Source of the DNA: Veillonellaceae bacterium
GTDB lineage: Bacteria; Bacillota; Negativicutes; Veillonellales; Veillonellaceae
Reading direction: 5' to 3'
DNA: 33,854 nucleotides
Assembly: GCA_900765165.1 (NCBI GenBank)
Contig: CAAFQR010000106.1
Span: 1-33,854 of the forward strand
Shown: one piece after another, positions 20,297 through 29,677 of the stretch
How the letters are laid out: every line of letters starts with the position of its first letter
Position numbering within the stretch: the stretch's first letter is position 1
Translations under genes and position numbers: made by a program
The notes under the pieces: model-generated
What the model saw: only the letters and a program-made list of their open reading frames with translations
Told to the model about the DNA's origin: nothing
Databases searched by the model: none

Positions 20297-21253
20297 GTGA
20301 AGCTCCCTGAACTTCGCATTGCAAATCTGGTGGCAAAGGTGCCCATTATCCAAGGTGGCATGGCAATCAGATTGTCTACGGCGCGTCTTGCGGCGGCGGT
20401 AGCCAATGAAGGTGGCATCGGTCTTATTGCGGCCTCCGGTATGCCATTTGACGAATTACGTTACGAAATACAATTAGCTAGAAAATTATCACCTACGGGT
20501 ATTATTGGTATAAATGCAATGGTAGCAGCATCCGGTTTTGCCGGTTTGGTAAAGACTGCTATCGAAGAGGGCATTGACCTCATCGTAGCCGGCGCGGGCT
20601 TTTCGCGCGATATGTTTGGCATGGGCAAAGAGTCGGGCACGCCGATCGTACCGATTGTTTCCTCTGCTAAATTGGCTCGTATTTCTGAAGGTCTCGGTGC
20701 AGCTGCGGTTATCGTAGAAGGCAACGAAGCTGGTGGTCATCTTGGCACAGACCGTTCTTCTCGGGATATTGTACCGGAAGTCGTGGCAGCTGTTAAGAAG
20801 ATTCCCGTTATTGGTGCCGGCGGCGTTTTAGAAGGCAAAGACATTGTAGAAATGTTGCGCCTTGGTGCGTCCGGTGTCCAGATGGGCAGCCGTTTTGCAG
20901 CTAGCGTGGAATGCAATGCATCCGACGAATTGAAGAAAATGTACGTACGGACTAAGAAAGCGGAAGACGTTGTGTTAATCCAGTCTCCGGTAGGTTTACC
21001 GGGTCAGGCCATTCGCAACCGCTTTGTGGAAACTGTACTTGACGGAACAGTACCGGCGCCGAAGACTTGCGACGCTTGCTTGAAGCATTGTTCCCATAAG
21101 TTCTGCTTGATTAAAGCGCTGGAACGCGCACAGCAGGGCGACGTGGAAACGGGTTTGGTATTTTCCGGCAACAATATGCGTAAGGTGAATGAAATTTTAC
21201 CAGTTAAAGAGATTTTTGCGCGCTTACAGCAAGAAGTTTCTCAGATTGACTAA
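20297..21253 (+). CDS. FabK/FabX-like flavoprotein with four-cysteine cluster
   Basis: A 318-residue member of the FabK/nitronate monooxygenase family. Seen: VPIIQGGMAIRLS, IGINAMVA, EGNEAGGHLGTD with the active-site histidine, VIGAGGVLEG and VQMGSRFA. Unlike FabK it has Cys258, Cys261, Cys265 and Cys270 (C-x2-C-x3-C-x4-C), which could hold an iron-sulfur cluster as in Helicobacter FabX. FabX makes the double bond of unsaturated fatty acids by oxidising and isomerising an acyl-ACP. The gene lies between acpP and fabF, and neither fabA nor fabZ is in this operon, so a FabX-like job is likely. GTG 20297 has AGGAGG nine bases upstream. An ordinary reductase role is not excluded. Confidence 0.78.
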   Translation: MKLPELRIANLVAKVPIIQGGMAIRLSTARLAAAVANEGGIGLIAASGMPFDELRYEIQLARKLSPTGIIGINAMVAASGFAGLVKTAIEEGIDLIVAGAGFSRDMFGMGKESGTPIVPIVSSAKLARISEGLGAAAVIVEGNEAGGHLGTDRSSRDIVPEVVAAVKKIPVIGAGGVLEGKDIVEMLRLGASGVQMGSRFAASVECNASDELKKMYVRTKKAEDVVLIQSPVGLPGQAIRNRFVETVLDGTVPAPKTCDACLKHCSHKFCLIKALERAQQGDVETGLVFSGNNMRKVNEILPVKEIFARLQQEVSQID

Positions 21254-21289
21254 GGAATTCGAGGCATATATTTTTGTGAGGTGAAATCA

Positions 21290-22534
21290 TTGGAAAAACG
21301 TGTTGTAATTACCGGTTTAGGTGCCGTTACTCCGGTTGGTATCGGTAAAGAAGCATTTTATGAAGCATTATTGGCTGGTAAATCTGGCATTGGCCCTATT
21401 ACACATTTTGACGCATCGGAATACGCGACCCGTATTGCCGGCGAAGTTAAGGATTTTGATATAACTCAGTTTGGCGTTGAAAAGAAAGAAGCGCGTCGTA
21501 TGGACCGCTCTTCCGCATTCTCCATTGCAGCTGCTGTGATGGCATTGCAGGACTCCAAATTGGACTTGGATGAAGAAGACCGCGATCGTTGCGGTACCAT
21601 CGTTGGTACCGGTATCGGCGGTATTGACTCCATCCACGATGTATACGTAACATTGTTTGACAAGGGACCGAACCGCGTTAGCCCGTTCGCAGTTCCTATG
21701 ATGATTGCAAACATGGTTTCCGGTCGTGTATCCATTCAGCTTGGTCTTCGTGGCCCTGTTATCACGACGGTTACGGCTTGTGCATCCGGCACGAACGCTA
21801 TTGGTGATGCATTCCGCATCGTATCCCGTGGCGACGCTGACATCATGTTTGCCGGTGGTACTGAAGCCGCTGTTTCTCCGGCTGCAGTAGCAGGCTTCGC
21901 TTCCATGAAAGCGATGTCCACTCGCAACGACGAACCGGAAAAAGCGTCTCGTCCGTTTGACGCAGAACGCGACGGCTTCGTAATGGGCGAAGGCGCTGGT
22001 ATCGTAGTATTGGAAGAATTAGAACATGCTAAAAAACGTGGCGCACACATCTATGCTGAAGTAGTTGGCTACGGCACCAATGGTGACGCTTACCACATTA
22101 CCGCACCGGCTCCGGGCGGTGTCCAGGCACGTAAATGCATGGAATTAGCGATTAAAGACGCTGGTATCGATCCGGCTGAAATTAACTACATCAATGCACA
22201 TGGTACATCCACTGGTCTTAACGATAAGAACGAAACCTTCGCTATTAAGGAATTGTTCGGTGACCACGCTAAGGAAATCGCAGTTAACTCTACGAAATCC
22301 ATGACCGGTCATTTGCTCGGCGCTGCCGGTGCTATCGAAACCATCGTAATGGCTATGGCTATTGAAACGGGTAAGGTACATCCGACCATCAACTTGACCC
22401 ATCCGGACCCGGAATTGGATCTTGACTATGTAACGGAAGGTGCTCGTGACCTTAAGGTTAACTACGCACTGTCCAATTCGTTCGGTTTCGGCGGCCACAA
22501 CGCTTCGTTGTTAGTTCGTCGTTACGAGGACTAA
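21290..22534 (+). CDS. fabF: 3-oxoacyl-ACP synthase II (FabF)
   Basis: A 414-residue FabF that elongates acyl-ACP with malonyl-ACP. Seen: VVITGLGAVTPVG, the catalytic cysteine in TVTACASGTNAIGDAF, the histidines in INAHGTSTGLND and SMTGHLLGAAGA, and NSFGFGGHNASL. TTG 21290 is chosen as start (EKRVVITG), seven to eight bases after GAGGTGA; the GTG at 21281 lies within that site. The rnc gene begins directly at the next codon. Confidence 0.95.
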   Translation: MEKRVVITGLGAVTPVGIGKEAFYEALLAGKSGIGPITHFDASEYATRIAGEVKDFDITQFGVEKKEARRMDRSSAFSIAAAVMALQDSKLDLDEEDRDRCGTIVGTGIGGIDSIHDVYVTLFDKGPNRVSPFAVPMMIANMVSGRVSIQLGLRGPVITTVTACASGTNAIGDAFRIVSRGDADIMFAGGTEAAVSPAAVAGFASMKAMSTRNDEPEKASRPFDAERDGFVMGEGAGIVVLEELEHAKKRGAHIYAEVVGYGTNGDAYHITAPAPGGVQARKCMELAIKDAGIDPAEINYINAHGTSTGLNDKNETFAIKELFGDHAKEIAVNSTKSMTGHLLGAAGAIETIVMAMAIETGKVHPTINLTHPDPELDLDYVTEGARDLKVNYALSNSFGFGGHNASLLVRRYED

Positions 22535-23281
22535 TTGAAAGCCCGTAAACAACATAAGACAATGTCGCACCAAGCTCGCGAAGCATCCCTTCGTGAGCTT
22601 GTGGCACATCTGGATATTCCGCTGACCGACCTCGCCTTGTTGGACCGCGCTTTTACTCACACGTCTTATGCCAATGAAAATAGAGCTGCTGGCGTACAGC
22701 ATAACGAACGCCTTGAATTTTTAGGCGATGCCGTGTTGGATCTCATCATCGGCGAATATTTATTTAGAACGTATCCTCAAATGCCTGAGGGCGAACTGAC
22801 TAAGACGAAGGCTGCCATTGTGTGCGAATCGTCGCTGGCCCAGTGTGCCGGTCGGTTACACTTTGGCGATTATTTGTTACTCGGTCACGGCGAAGACACG
22901 TCCGGCGGACGGACCCGCGTCTCCATTTTGGCCGATACCTTTGAAGCTTTGATTGGGGCACTGTACATTAACACGTCCTATGAAATAACAACCCAGTTCG
23001 TATTGAGTCATTTGAAGGATTTCTTGGAAAAAGCCAGAACCGGTCGGTTAGGCAAGGACTACAAAACGCTGTTACAAGAATACGTACAGCAAGACGGTGA
23101 AAAGCAAATCGGCTACGTTTTGCTCTCCGAATCCGGTCCTGACCACGACAAAGTCTTCTGCATGGAAGTGCGCATTGAAGGCCACTCCTATGCATCCGGC
23201 ACCGGCAAAAGCAAAAAAGAAGCCGAACAGCACGCAGCCCAAGTCACCTTGGAACAACTGCGCAGTGCCGCACGGCGCTAA
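22535..23281 (+). CDS. rnc: Ribonuclease III
   Basis: A 248-residue RNase III, which cuts double-stranded RNA in rRNA and mRNA processing. The catalytic domain has the signature NERLEFLGDAVLDL and the second acidic block LADTFEALIGALY; the C-terminal part (about 175-245) is a double-stranded RNA-binding domain ending ASGTGKSKKEAEQHAAQ. TTG 22535 follows the fabF stop immediately, with GAGG five bases before it. It could also act on the toxin-antisense RNA duplexes found in this window. Confidence 0.95.
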   Translation: MKARKQHKTMSHQAREASLRELVAHLDIPLTDLALLDRAFTHTSYANENRAAGVQHNERLEFLGDAVLDLIIGEYLFRTYPQMPEGELTKTKAAIVCESSLAQCAGRLHFGDYLLLGHGEDTSGGRTRVSILADTFEALIGALYINTSYEITTQFVLSHLKDFLEKARTGRLGKDYKTLLQEYVQQDGEKQIGYVLLSESGPDHDKVFCMEVRIEGHSYASGTGKSKKEAEQHAAQVTLEQLRSAARR

Positions 23282-23399
23282 GCGCGCTGTTAAGCGCGCC
23301 GGCAGCGGCCTAGCTAGCGGCCGCCAGAACGCGCGCTTTAGCGGTTTGCCTTGGCGGCCGCATCGGCGGCTTCACAATAAAATATAACGAATCCTAAGG
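23282..23399. other. GC-rich palindromic stretch after rnc
   Basis: Several overlapping palindromes, such as GCGCGC-TGTTAA-GCGCGC and copies of GCGGCC. No gene. It probably forms stable RNA structure before the terminator. Confidence 0.5.
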
Positions 23400-23426
23400 A
23401 GGAGCGGACTTGCCGCTCCTTTTTTG
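23400..23426 (+). terminator. Terminator of the fap/fab-rnc operon
   Basis: AGGAGCGG (23400-23407) pairs with CCGCTCCT (23413-23420), followed by six further T. Confidence 0.93.
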
Positions 23427-23465
23427 GACTACAATTTTTATCTGGGGTTTTACCGAGGGGGGAGA

Positions 23466-23629
23466 GGTATATATAAGTGTTTGGGAGAAAATTGCATTTT
23501 TGATTTTCATGCTTCCTTTCGTAATTGAAAGGTAGTTTTTGAAGATTTTACATGGATTTACCAATGATTTATAGCAGATGAAGCATGAAAATCAAAAATG
23601 TCAAAATCCCGTGAACAGATATATATACA
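23466..23629. repeat. MITE-like repeat, copy B
   Basis: A 164-bp element with the same ends and inner arms as copy A (12224-12388), in the opposite orientation. The left half from 23466 is the well-kept one here; the right end near 23629 is diverged. The middle (about 23515-23580) differs from that of copy A. It lies between the rnc terminator and the radical SAM gene. Confidence 0.8.
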
Positions 23630-23682
23630 GGTGTACTCAAAGTTTTTTAGCATTTTCAGATTTGGAAAGGAGGTAATCACCT

Positions 23683-24984
23683 ATGTCGTCTTTTGATTCC
23701 GTTAAACCGCATGGTCTCATCCCGTTTTTCGTACCTCACGCCGGTTGTCCGCAGCAGTGTACGTTTTGTAATCAGAATCGTATAGCGGCGAAACAGGATT
23801 ACATCGCGGCTAAGCAGAATCTCATATCGGCTAAGCAGGTTTCTCACGATTGTGGCCACAAAGGAAAGCTTGAGAGCGGTCATGAAGGTGGCTCGGGCGG
23901 CAACCAGCGTGAAGCCCACGAGCCCATCGTTGGCTCTGCCGTTACCGCCGACGCCGTAACGCAGGCCATAACCGATTATGTAGGCTCGGCGCGTCAGAAG
24001 AAGTTCTGGGAGGTTGCCTTCTATGGTGGTAGCTTTACGGCTATTGACGTTAAGCGACAAGAAGCGTTGCTACAGCCAGCATATGAAGCGTTAAAAGGGG
24101 GTCGCATTGATGGCATTCGCTGTTCCACGCGACCCGATGCGGTAGGCGATGAAGCGTTGCAGCGACTCAAACATTTCCACGTGAAGACCGTAGAGCTCGG
24201 CGTGCAGTCCATGGTGCCATCCATTTTGGAAGCAGCGAAGCGTGGGCACACGGCCCAAGACACAGAAGACGCCGTGAAGCGATTAAAGCAGTACGGCTTT
24301 AATGTAGGCATTCAGTTATTGCCAGGGCTCTTAGGCGAGACGTGGCAGACCGTGTTGTATACGACCGTAAAAATTGGGCAACTCAAACCGGACTTTGTGC
24401 GCATCTATCCGGTGCTCGTCATAGAAGACACGGAGCTAGCTGATCAATACCGCGCTGGCATCTACGAACCGCTGTCGACGGAGAAGGCCATTCAATACAG
24501 CGCCTTCATGAAAACCTACTTAGAAGACCGCGGCATTACCGTTATTCGCACGGGCCTTCAGGCGACGGAAGAATTGGATAGTGGTGCCGGCTTAGTGGCT
24601 GGCCCTTACGAACCGGCCATGGGCGAACTGGTAGCCAATCGGCAGTGGCGTTGGCGCATAGAGACATGCTTGGACGAGTATCGAGAATCCTGGAGCACGG
24701 AAATCGGGACCATGCCGAAGCAAGTAGTCGTTCAATATCCGCGGGCGCTGACATCGAAGCTGCGAGGATTGAAGAAATGCAATGTCGCGTACTTTGAGCA
24801 GCACTATTCAACGATTGAATGGTTGTGGCAGGAAACTAAGCTGACGAATCTTAAAGATGACACGGCGACGGCCGGCGTAGCGAAGAAAGCAGAAACAGCG
24901 CGAAGGGGGATGGCGGCGAGCGGACAAAGCGCGCTCGAACATACGGTGAAGTTAGTCATTGACGGACGCCTGTTTATTTTGTAG
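23683..24984 (+). CDS. Radical SAM protein, Elp3-like
   Basis: A 433-residue protein with the radical-SAM cysteines in CPQQCTFC (C-x3-C-x2-C, residues about 22-29) and FYGGSFTAI, and Elp3/oxygen-independent-coproporphyrinogen-oxidase-like blocks (STRPD, VELGVQSM, LLPGLLGET). It binds a 4Fe-4S cluster and S-adenosylmethionine; the substrate is unknown, and tRNA modification as in Elp3-like proteins is possible. Between residues 33 and 85 there is an inserted low-complexity stretch with three AAKQ/SAKQ heptads and a His/Gly-rich part. AAAGGAGG precedes ATG 23683. Genes of this type commonly sit between rnc and smc in relatives. Confidence 0.85.
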   Translation: MSSFDSVKPHGLIPFFVPHAGCPQQCTFCNQNRIAAKQDYIAAKQNLISAKQVSHDCGHKGKLESGHEGGSGGNQREAHEPIVGSAVTADAVTQAITDYVGSARQKKFWEVAFYGGSFTAIDVKRQEALLQPAYEALKGGRIDGIRCSTRPDAVGDEALQRLKHFHVKTVELGVQSMVPSILEAAKRGHTAQDTEDAVKRLKQYGFNVGIQLLPGLLGETWQTVLYTTVKIGQLKPDFVRIYPVLVIEDTELADQYRAGIYEPLSTEKAIQYSAFMKTYLEDRGITVIRTGLQATEELDSGAGLVAGPYEPAMGELVANRQWRWRIETCLDEYRESWSTEIGTMPKQVVVQYPRALTSKLRGLKKCNVAYFEQHYSTIEWLWQETKLTNLKDDTATAGVAKKAETARRGMAASGQSALEHTVKLVIDGRLFIL

Positions 24985-25101
24985 ACGGGGCTACCTGAGA
25001 ATCGACGGGAAACCGCAGTAAGATAGATAATTTCACAGGGAATTAGTAAGAAAATTGGCTAGGTAAGGCTGGTAATTTTACAGAAAAAATGTGACTAAGT
25101 A

Positions 25102-25110
25102 TGGTATAAT
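25102..25110 (+). promoter_or_regulatory. Extended -10 promoter of the smc operon
   Basis: TGGTATAAT is a full extended -10; no good -35 is present at 17 bases. The leader of about 40 bases runs to the smc ribosome site AAAGGTGG. Confidence 0.65.
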
Positions 25111-25154
25111 AAAGGGTACGAAAAAACGTTCTTAGTAAGTTAAAGGTGGTATTC

Positions 25155-28100
25155 ATGCAGCTCCTACGATTAGAGATGAAAGGGTTTAAATCCTTTGCGG
25201 ACAAAACAATAGTACAATTTTCGCCGGGCATGACCGCCATCGTTGGGCCGAACGGCAGCGGCAAGAGCAATATTACGGACGCGATGCGCTGGGTGTTGGG
25301 CGAATCGAACATACGCAACCTGCGCGGGCAAAAGGCGGAAGACATCATCTTCGCGGGCACGGAAAAACGACGCCCCATGAGCACCGCCGAAGTAACCCTC
25401 GTTTTTGATAATTCCGATGGACGGCTGGGCGAAGGCAAGGCCGAAGTGGCGGTGACGCGACGCATTTACCGCAACGGGGACAGCGAGTTTTACATCAACA
25501 AAGAAAGCTGTCGCCTCAAGGATATTCAGCTTCTCTTGGCCGATACGGGTCTGGGGCGCGACTCCATGGCCATCATCGGGCAGAACCGCGTCGACGCCAT
25601 TTTGAACAGTAAAGCCGAAGAACGTCGGTTAATCTTTGAAGACGTAGCCGGTATTTCCCGCTTCAAGCTTAACAAAGAAGACGCGCTGCGACGCATCAAC
25701 GCTACAGAGCGCAACATGGAGCGCGTTGGCGACGTTATGGCGAAGCTGGAAGAACAGCTGGTGCCCATGGGCGAAGCGGCGGCGAAAACCACCGAGCACA
25801 ATCGGTTGGCCCGCGAAAAACGCGACTACGATGGAGCACTAGCTTTCCACGACTACAAGACCGCGGACCGGTTATTTACGAGATGGGAAAACGAAAAGCT
25901 CGGCGCCGACAGTGCCCTCCAAGAAGTGCAAGCGCGTTTGCAAGATTTGGACGCTAAGCGCGAAGACGTGAAGAACCTCCTCGCTACGGAACGCGAGCGG
26001 GTGCGCAACGCCGAAGACGAATTCGGTACGCTGCGCCAAGAAGCCGAATCGTGGCGCGGGCGACGGGAGATTATTGCTACTCAGCGCAAGGCCGAAGAGA
26101 AAGCGGCGGCGGACCTGAAAGCGCGTCTCGAAGAATTACAAGCCTTGCTGGACGGCGACCGCCGTCAGTTAACTATTGCCGATGAGTTCTTGTCTACCGG
26201 CGAGGCGAAGTTGCAGGAGCTGACGGAAGCAGAAGCGGCAGCGCAAGCGGCGTACGATCAAGCGGTAGCCGCGGTAACGGCGAAGGAAGAACAGCAGCGC
26301 CAATGGGAATCCGAAGCGGCGGCTGCCGAAGAAGCCCATGTAGCCCATGTGGCCGAATTGGAACAGCAGCGCGCTATGGTAACGCAGCTGCAGTTGCAGG
26401 ATGCTGAATTGACCGAACAAGCGAAGACCTTAGTGGCTGAGCTTGACGAGTGTACGAAGGACCGCGATGTAGCGGTGCAAGTCTTCGATGACGCTGTGAA
26501 GGCCTACGACGACGTGGTAAAACAGCGCGAAACGGAGCGAGCCACGCTTCGTGAAAAAGAACAGCAATTAGCCGACACGGAACGGCAGTGGCAACAGTTG
26601 CGACAGGATTTGCGCGACACAGAAGGTCGTTTGCAGCTCTTAGCCCAGTGGGAAGCGCAGCACGAAGGCTACGCCGAAGGGACCCGAAACGTGCTCCGCG
26701 TTGGTGGCAACAAAGGCCAGCAAAACGGCAATGGTACGCCGCAGTGGCGCCAGCACCTGCGCGGTGCGGTAGGCGACCTGTTTACCGTTGAAGAGCCGTA
26801 CATTACGGCTATCGACATCGCTTTAGGTGGCGCCGTGAACTACGTAGTGGCGGATTCGTCACGAGCTGCATCGGACGCGGTGGCGTACTTGAAGAAGACT
26901 CAAGGTGGTCGAACTACATTCTTGCCCATGGACGCTGTGAAAGGTCGTAACCAAGACCAGCCGGCGTTGAAGGAAAGCTGTGTGCAAGGCCGTGCCGTCG
27001 ACTGTATTACCTTCGATAAGCAATACACGGACATCTTTACGCACTTGCTGGGGCAAACCTTGGTGGTAGACACCATGGAAAACGCCATTGGCTTGCAGAA
27101 GAAATACAACCAGCGCTTGCGCTTGGTAACGCTGGCCGGCGAACAATTCCATCCGGGCGGGTCCTTAACCGGTGGCTCTGTGAAGCGACGCAAGGCTTCG
27201 GTATTGGAGCGCAAGGAAGAACAGCGCGGCTTGCAGGAACAGTTAGATGCGTTGCAGCAGAAACAGGAAACACTCACCAAAGCGGGCAAAGCGTTGCGCG
27301 ACGAAGTAATGTCGTTACAGCAGCAATTAGCCTCCGGCGACGAAGCGCGCGATAAGGCGCACTTGGAACGGGTTACGGCGGAAAACCGACGTGATGCGGC
27401 TCAGGAACGGTACGATCGCAAGGTACGCGTAGCGGCGGAAACGGAAACGAAGCAAAAGTCATTGCAGGAACGATTGCAAGCGGCGCAGACAAAGGTTACG
27501 GAAATGGAAGCCACTGTTGGTAGCTTTGACCGCAGCGCTACGACGGCAGACCGTCAGACTGCGTTGCGCGACATCGACACCTTGCGTCAGGCGCAGCATG
27601 AAGCACTGGAAGCGTTGACGAAACAGCGCTTGGAACGCGAACAGGTAAGCCAGTCCTTGAAGGAACGCCGTGACGAAGCGACAAGCCGTCGCGAAGCGGC
27701 GGAAAAACGTGAAGCCAGCATCGCGCCGTTACAGGACGAACTGGCGGCCGTTACGAAGCGCTTAACGGAAGACCTGCCGAAGGAAGCAGCGGGGGCAGAC
27801 AAAGCCGTACAGGACGCGGAAGAAAAGGTAAAAGCCTTGGAAGCCGAACGCGCCCAGCTGTATAAAGACGCAAAGGAACACGAAGAAACCTTCGAACAGC
27901 TCAGCAAGGACCGCACCAAAGCGGAAGCGGAGGAAAAACAATGGCAGAAGACCTTGCTTGATGCGGAAGGTCGCCTCGTACAGGCGAAAATGACCGGCGA
28001 GCAATCGATGGAACGCTTAACGGAATTAGGTTTTAATACGGACGACGCCAGAAAGCTACAGCTTGATGGCAACGTGGCGGACTGGAAAGCGAAGCGTTCC

Positions 28101-28736
28101 GAATTGGCACAGGCTCTCGATGAGCTCGGTGCCGTAAATCCCAATGCGGTGACCGAATACGAAGCCGCACAGGAGAACTTATCATTTTACGAGAAACAAC
28201 AAGCGGATTTGGTAACGGCGAAGGACCAGCTCACGTCGGTAATTAACGAAATCGACGGCGCCATGGCAGACCGACTGAAGGAAGTCATGGCCATTATAGC
28301 CGAGCGGTTCCAGGACGTGTTTTCACGGCTCTTTGGCGGTGGCACGGCGCAAATCGCCATTACCGATCCAGACAATATATTGACATCGGGCATTGAATTT
28401 TACATTCAGCCACCGGGGAAAAAGCGCCAGCAACTGACGCTCTTATCCGGCGGTGAACGAGCACTTACGGTTATCGCCTTATTGTTCTCGTTCCTAGATT
28501 TCCGGCCGGCGCCGTTCTGCGTACTGGACGAAGTGGACGCCGCGCTGGATGAAGCGAACGTAGAACGATTCGGCCACTATTTGCAGCACATGGGCGATGA
28601 AACGCAGTTTATCATCGTGTCGCACCGCAAGCGGACTATGGAAGCCGCGTCGGTACTGCAAGGCGTGACCATGGCGGAACGAGGCATTTCGCGGCTCTTA
28701 ACCGTAACATTCGACGAAGTTGAGGAGGACAACTGA
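25155..28736 (+). CDS. smc: Chromosome segregation ATPase SMC
   Basis: A 1193-residue SMC protein, the core of the condensin that organises and separates chromosomes with ScpA and ScpB. Seen: Walker A GPNGSGKSN (about residues 32-40), Q-loop GQNRVD, two long coiled coils (about 170-500 and 680-1020), the hinge between them (about 510-670, with GGAVNYVV and GGSLTGGS), the ABC signature LSGGERALT and Walker B CVLDEVDAALDE. The start is ATG 25155, five bases after AAAGGTGG. The stop overlaps the ftsY start. An expansion rich in Ala, Glu and Gln in the coiled coils is normal. Confidence 0.97.
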   Translation: MQLLRLEMKGFKSFADKTIVQFSPGMTAIVGPNGSGKSNITDAMRWVLGESNIRNLRGQKAEDIIFAGTEKRRPMSTAEVTLVFDNSDGRLGEGKAEVAVTRRIYRNGDSEFYINKESCRLKDIQLLLADTGLGRDSMAIIGQNRVDAILNSKAEERRLIFEDVAGISRFKLNKEDALRRINATERNMERVGDVMAKLEEQLVPMGEAAAKTTEHNRLAREKRDYDGALAFHDYKTADRLFTRWENEKLGADSALQEVQARLQDLDAKREDVKNLLATERERVRNAEDEFGTLRQEAESWRGRREIIATQRKAEEKAAADLKARLEELQALLDGDRRQLTIADEFLSTGEAKLQELTEAEAAAQAAYDQAVAAVTAKEEQQRQWESEAAAAEEAHVAHVAELEQQRAMVTQLQLQDAELTEQAKTLVAELDECTKDRDVAVQVFDDAVKAYDDVVKQRETERATLREKEQQLADTERQWQQLRQDLRDTEGRLQLLAQWEAQHEGYAEGTRNVLRVGGNKGQQNGNGTPQWRQHLRGAVGDLFTVEEPYITAIDIALGGAVNYVVADSSRAASDAVAYLKKTQGGRTTFLPMDAVKGRNQDQPALKESCVQGRAVDCITFDKQYTDIFTHLLGQTLVVDTMENAIGLQKKYNQRLRLVTLAGEQFHPGGSLTGGSVKRRKASVLERKEEQRGLQEQLDALQQKQETLTKAGKALRDEVMSLQQQLASGDEARDKAHLERVTAENRRDAAQERYDRKVRVAAETETKQKSLQERLQAAQTKVTEMEATVGSFDRSATTADRQTALRDIDTLRQAQHEALEALTKQRLEREQVSQSLKERRDEATSRREAAEKREASIAPLQDELAAVTKRLTEDLPKEAAGADKAVQDAEEKVKALEAERAQLYKDAKEHEETFEQLSKDRTKAEAEEKQWQKTLLDAEGRLVQAKMTGEQSMERLTELGFNTDDARKLQLDGNVADWKAKRSELAQALDELGAVNPNAVTEYEAAQENLSFYEKQQADLVTAKDQLTSVINEIDGAMADRLKEVMAIIAERFQDVFSRLFGGGTAQIAITDPDNILTSGIEFYIQPPGKKRQQLTLLSGGERALTVIALLFSFLDFRPAPFCVLDEVDAALDEANVERFGHYLQHMGDETQFIIVSHRKRTMEAASVLQGVTMAERGISRLLTVTFDEVEEDN

Positions 28737-29677
28737 TGGCTTTCGGATTTTTTAACAGAATTAAAGAAGGGTTGGCTAAAACCCGTAAATCATTTGTATC
28801 TAACGTAGAACGCGTCATCATTGGTTACGCGCAGATCGACGACGATTTTCTCGATGATTTGGAAATGGTCATGTTAGGCGGTGACTTAGGCGTTAAGACG
28901 ACGGAGTACCTGATGAAGGAAATTCGCCGCGGCGTTACGGAAGGCATCATCAACAACACCGGCGACGTTATGCCGTTCTTGGAAAAGCGCATTGAAGAAC
29001 TCTTAGGCGCTCAGGAAGAAACGCTGGAAATGCATTCGCCGGAAGTTATCCTCGTAGTAGGCGTTAACGGCGTTGGTAAAACGACGACCATCGCTAAATT
29101 GGCGCATTACTACAAGGACGAAGGCAAGAAGGTTGTTCTCGCTGCTGCGGATACATTTCGTGCCGCTGCGTCGGAACAGCTCACCATTTGGGCGGAACGT
29201 GCTGACGTGCCTATTGTAAAGCATAAGGAAGGCGCCGATCCGGCTGCCGTTGTATTCGATGCGTTGGCGTCGGCGAAGGCCCGCAATGCGGACATCGTCA
29301 TCATTGACACTGCCGGCCGTCTCCACACGAAGACGAACCTTATGGAAGAATTGAAGAAAATCGGCCGCGTAGCGGATAAGCAAGTGCCCGGCGCGCCGCA
29401 TCAGACCTTGTTGGTTCTGGACGGCACCACCGGTCAGAACGCCGTCAGCCAGGCAAAGCTGTTCGGCCAAGCCGTACCTGTTACCGGCATTGTTGTTACT
29501 AAATTAGACGGCACTGCTAAGGGCGGGGTTGTTATTTCCATCAAAGAAGAATTGGGGGTACCGGTTCGCTGGATTGGCGTCGGTGAAAAGATGGATGACC
29601 TGCGTCCTTTCAATGCTAAGGATTTTGCCAATGCGTTGTTTGCTAAGGATATTGAGAAGAGGAATGAGGAACAATGA
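28736..29677 (+). CDS. ftsY: Signal recognition particle receptor FtsY
   Basis: A 313-residue SRP GTPase that docks ribosomes making membrane proteins. It consists of the N and G domains only; the acidic A domain of the E. coli protein is missing, which is usual for Bacillota. Seen: GVNGVGKTTTIAKL (G1), DTFRAAASEQL, DTAGRLHTK (G3) and TKLDGTAKGG (G4). Start and smc stop overlap (TGATG), with GAGGAGG before it. Confidence 0.97.
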   Translation: MAFGFFNRIKEGLAKTRKSFVSNVERVIIGYAQIDDDFLDDLEMVMLGGDLGVKTTEYLMKEIRRGVTEGIINNTGDVMPFLEKRIEELLGAQEETLEMHSPEVILVVGVNGVGKTTTIAKLAHYYKDEGKKVVLAAADTFRAAASEQLTIWAERADVPIVKHKEGADPAAVVFDALASAKARNADIVIIDTAGRLHTKTNLMEELKKIGRVADKQVPGAPHQTLLVLDGTTGQNAVSQAKLFGQAVPVTGIVVTKLDGTAKGGVVISIKEELGVPVRWIGVGEKMDDLRPFNAKDFANALFAKDIEKRNEEQ

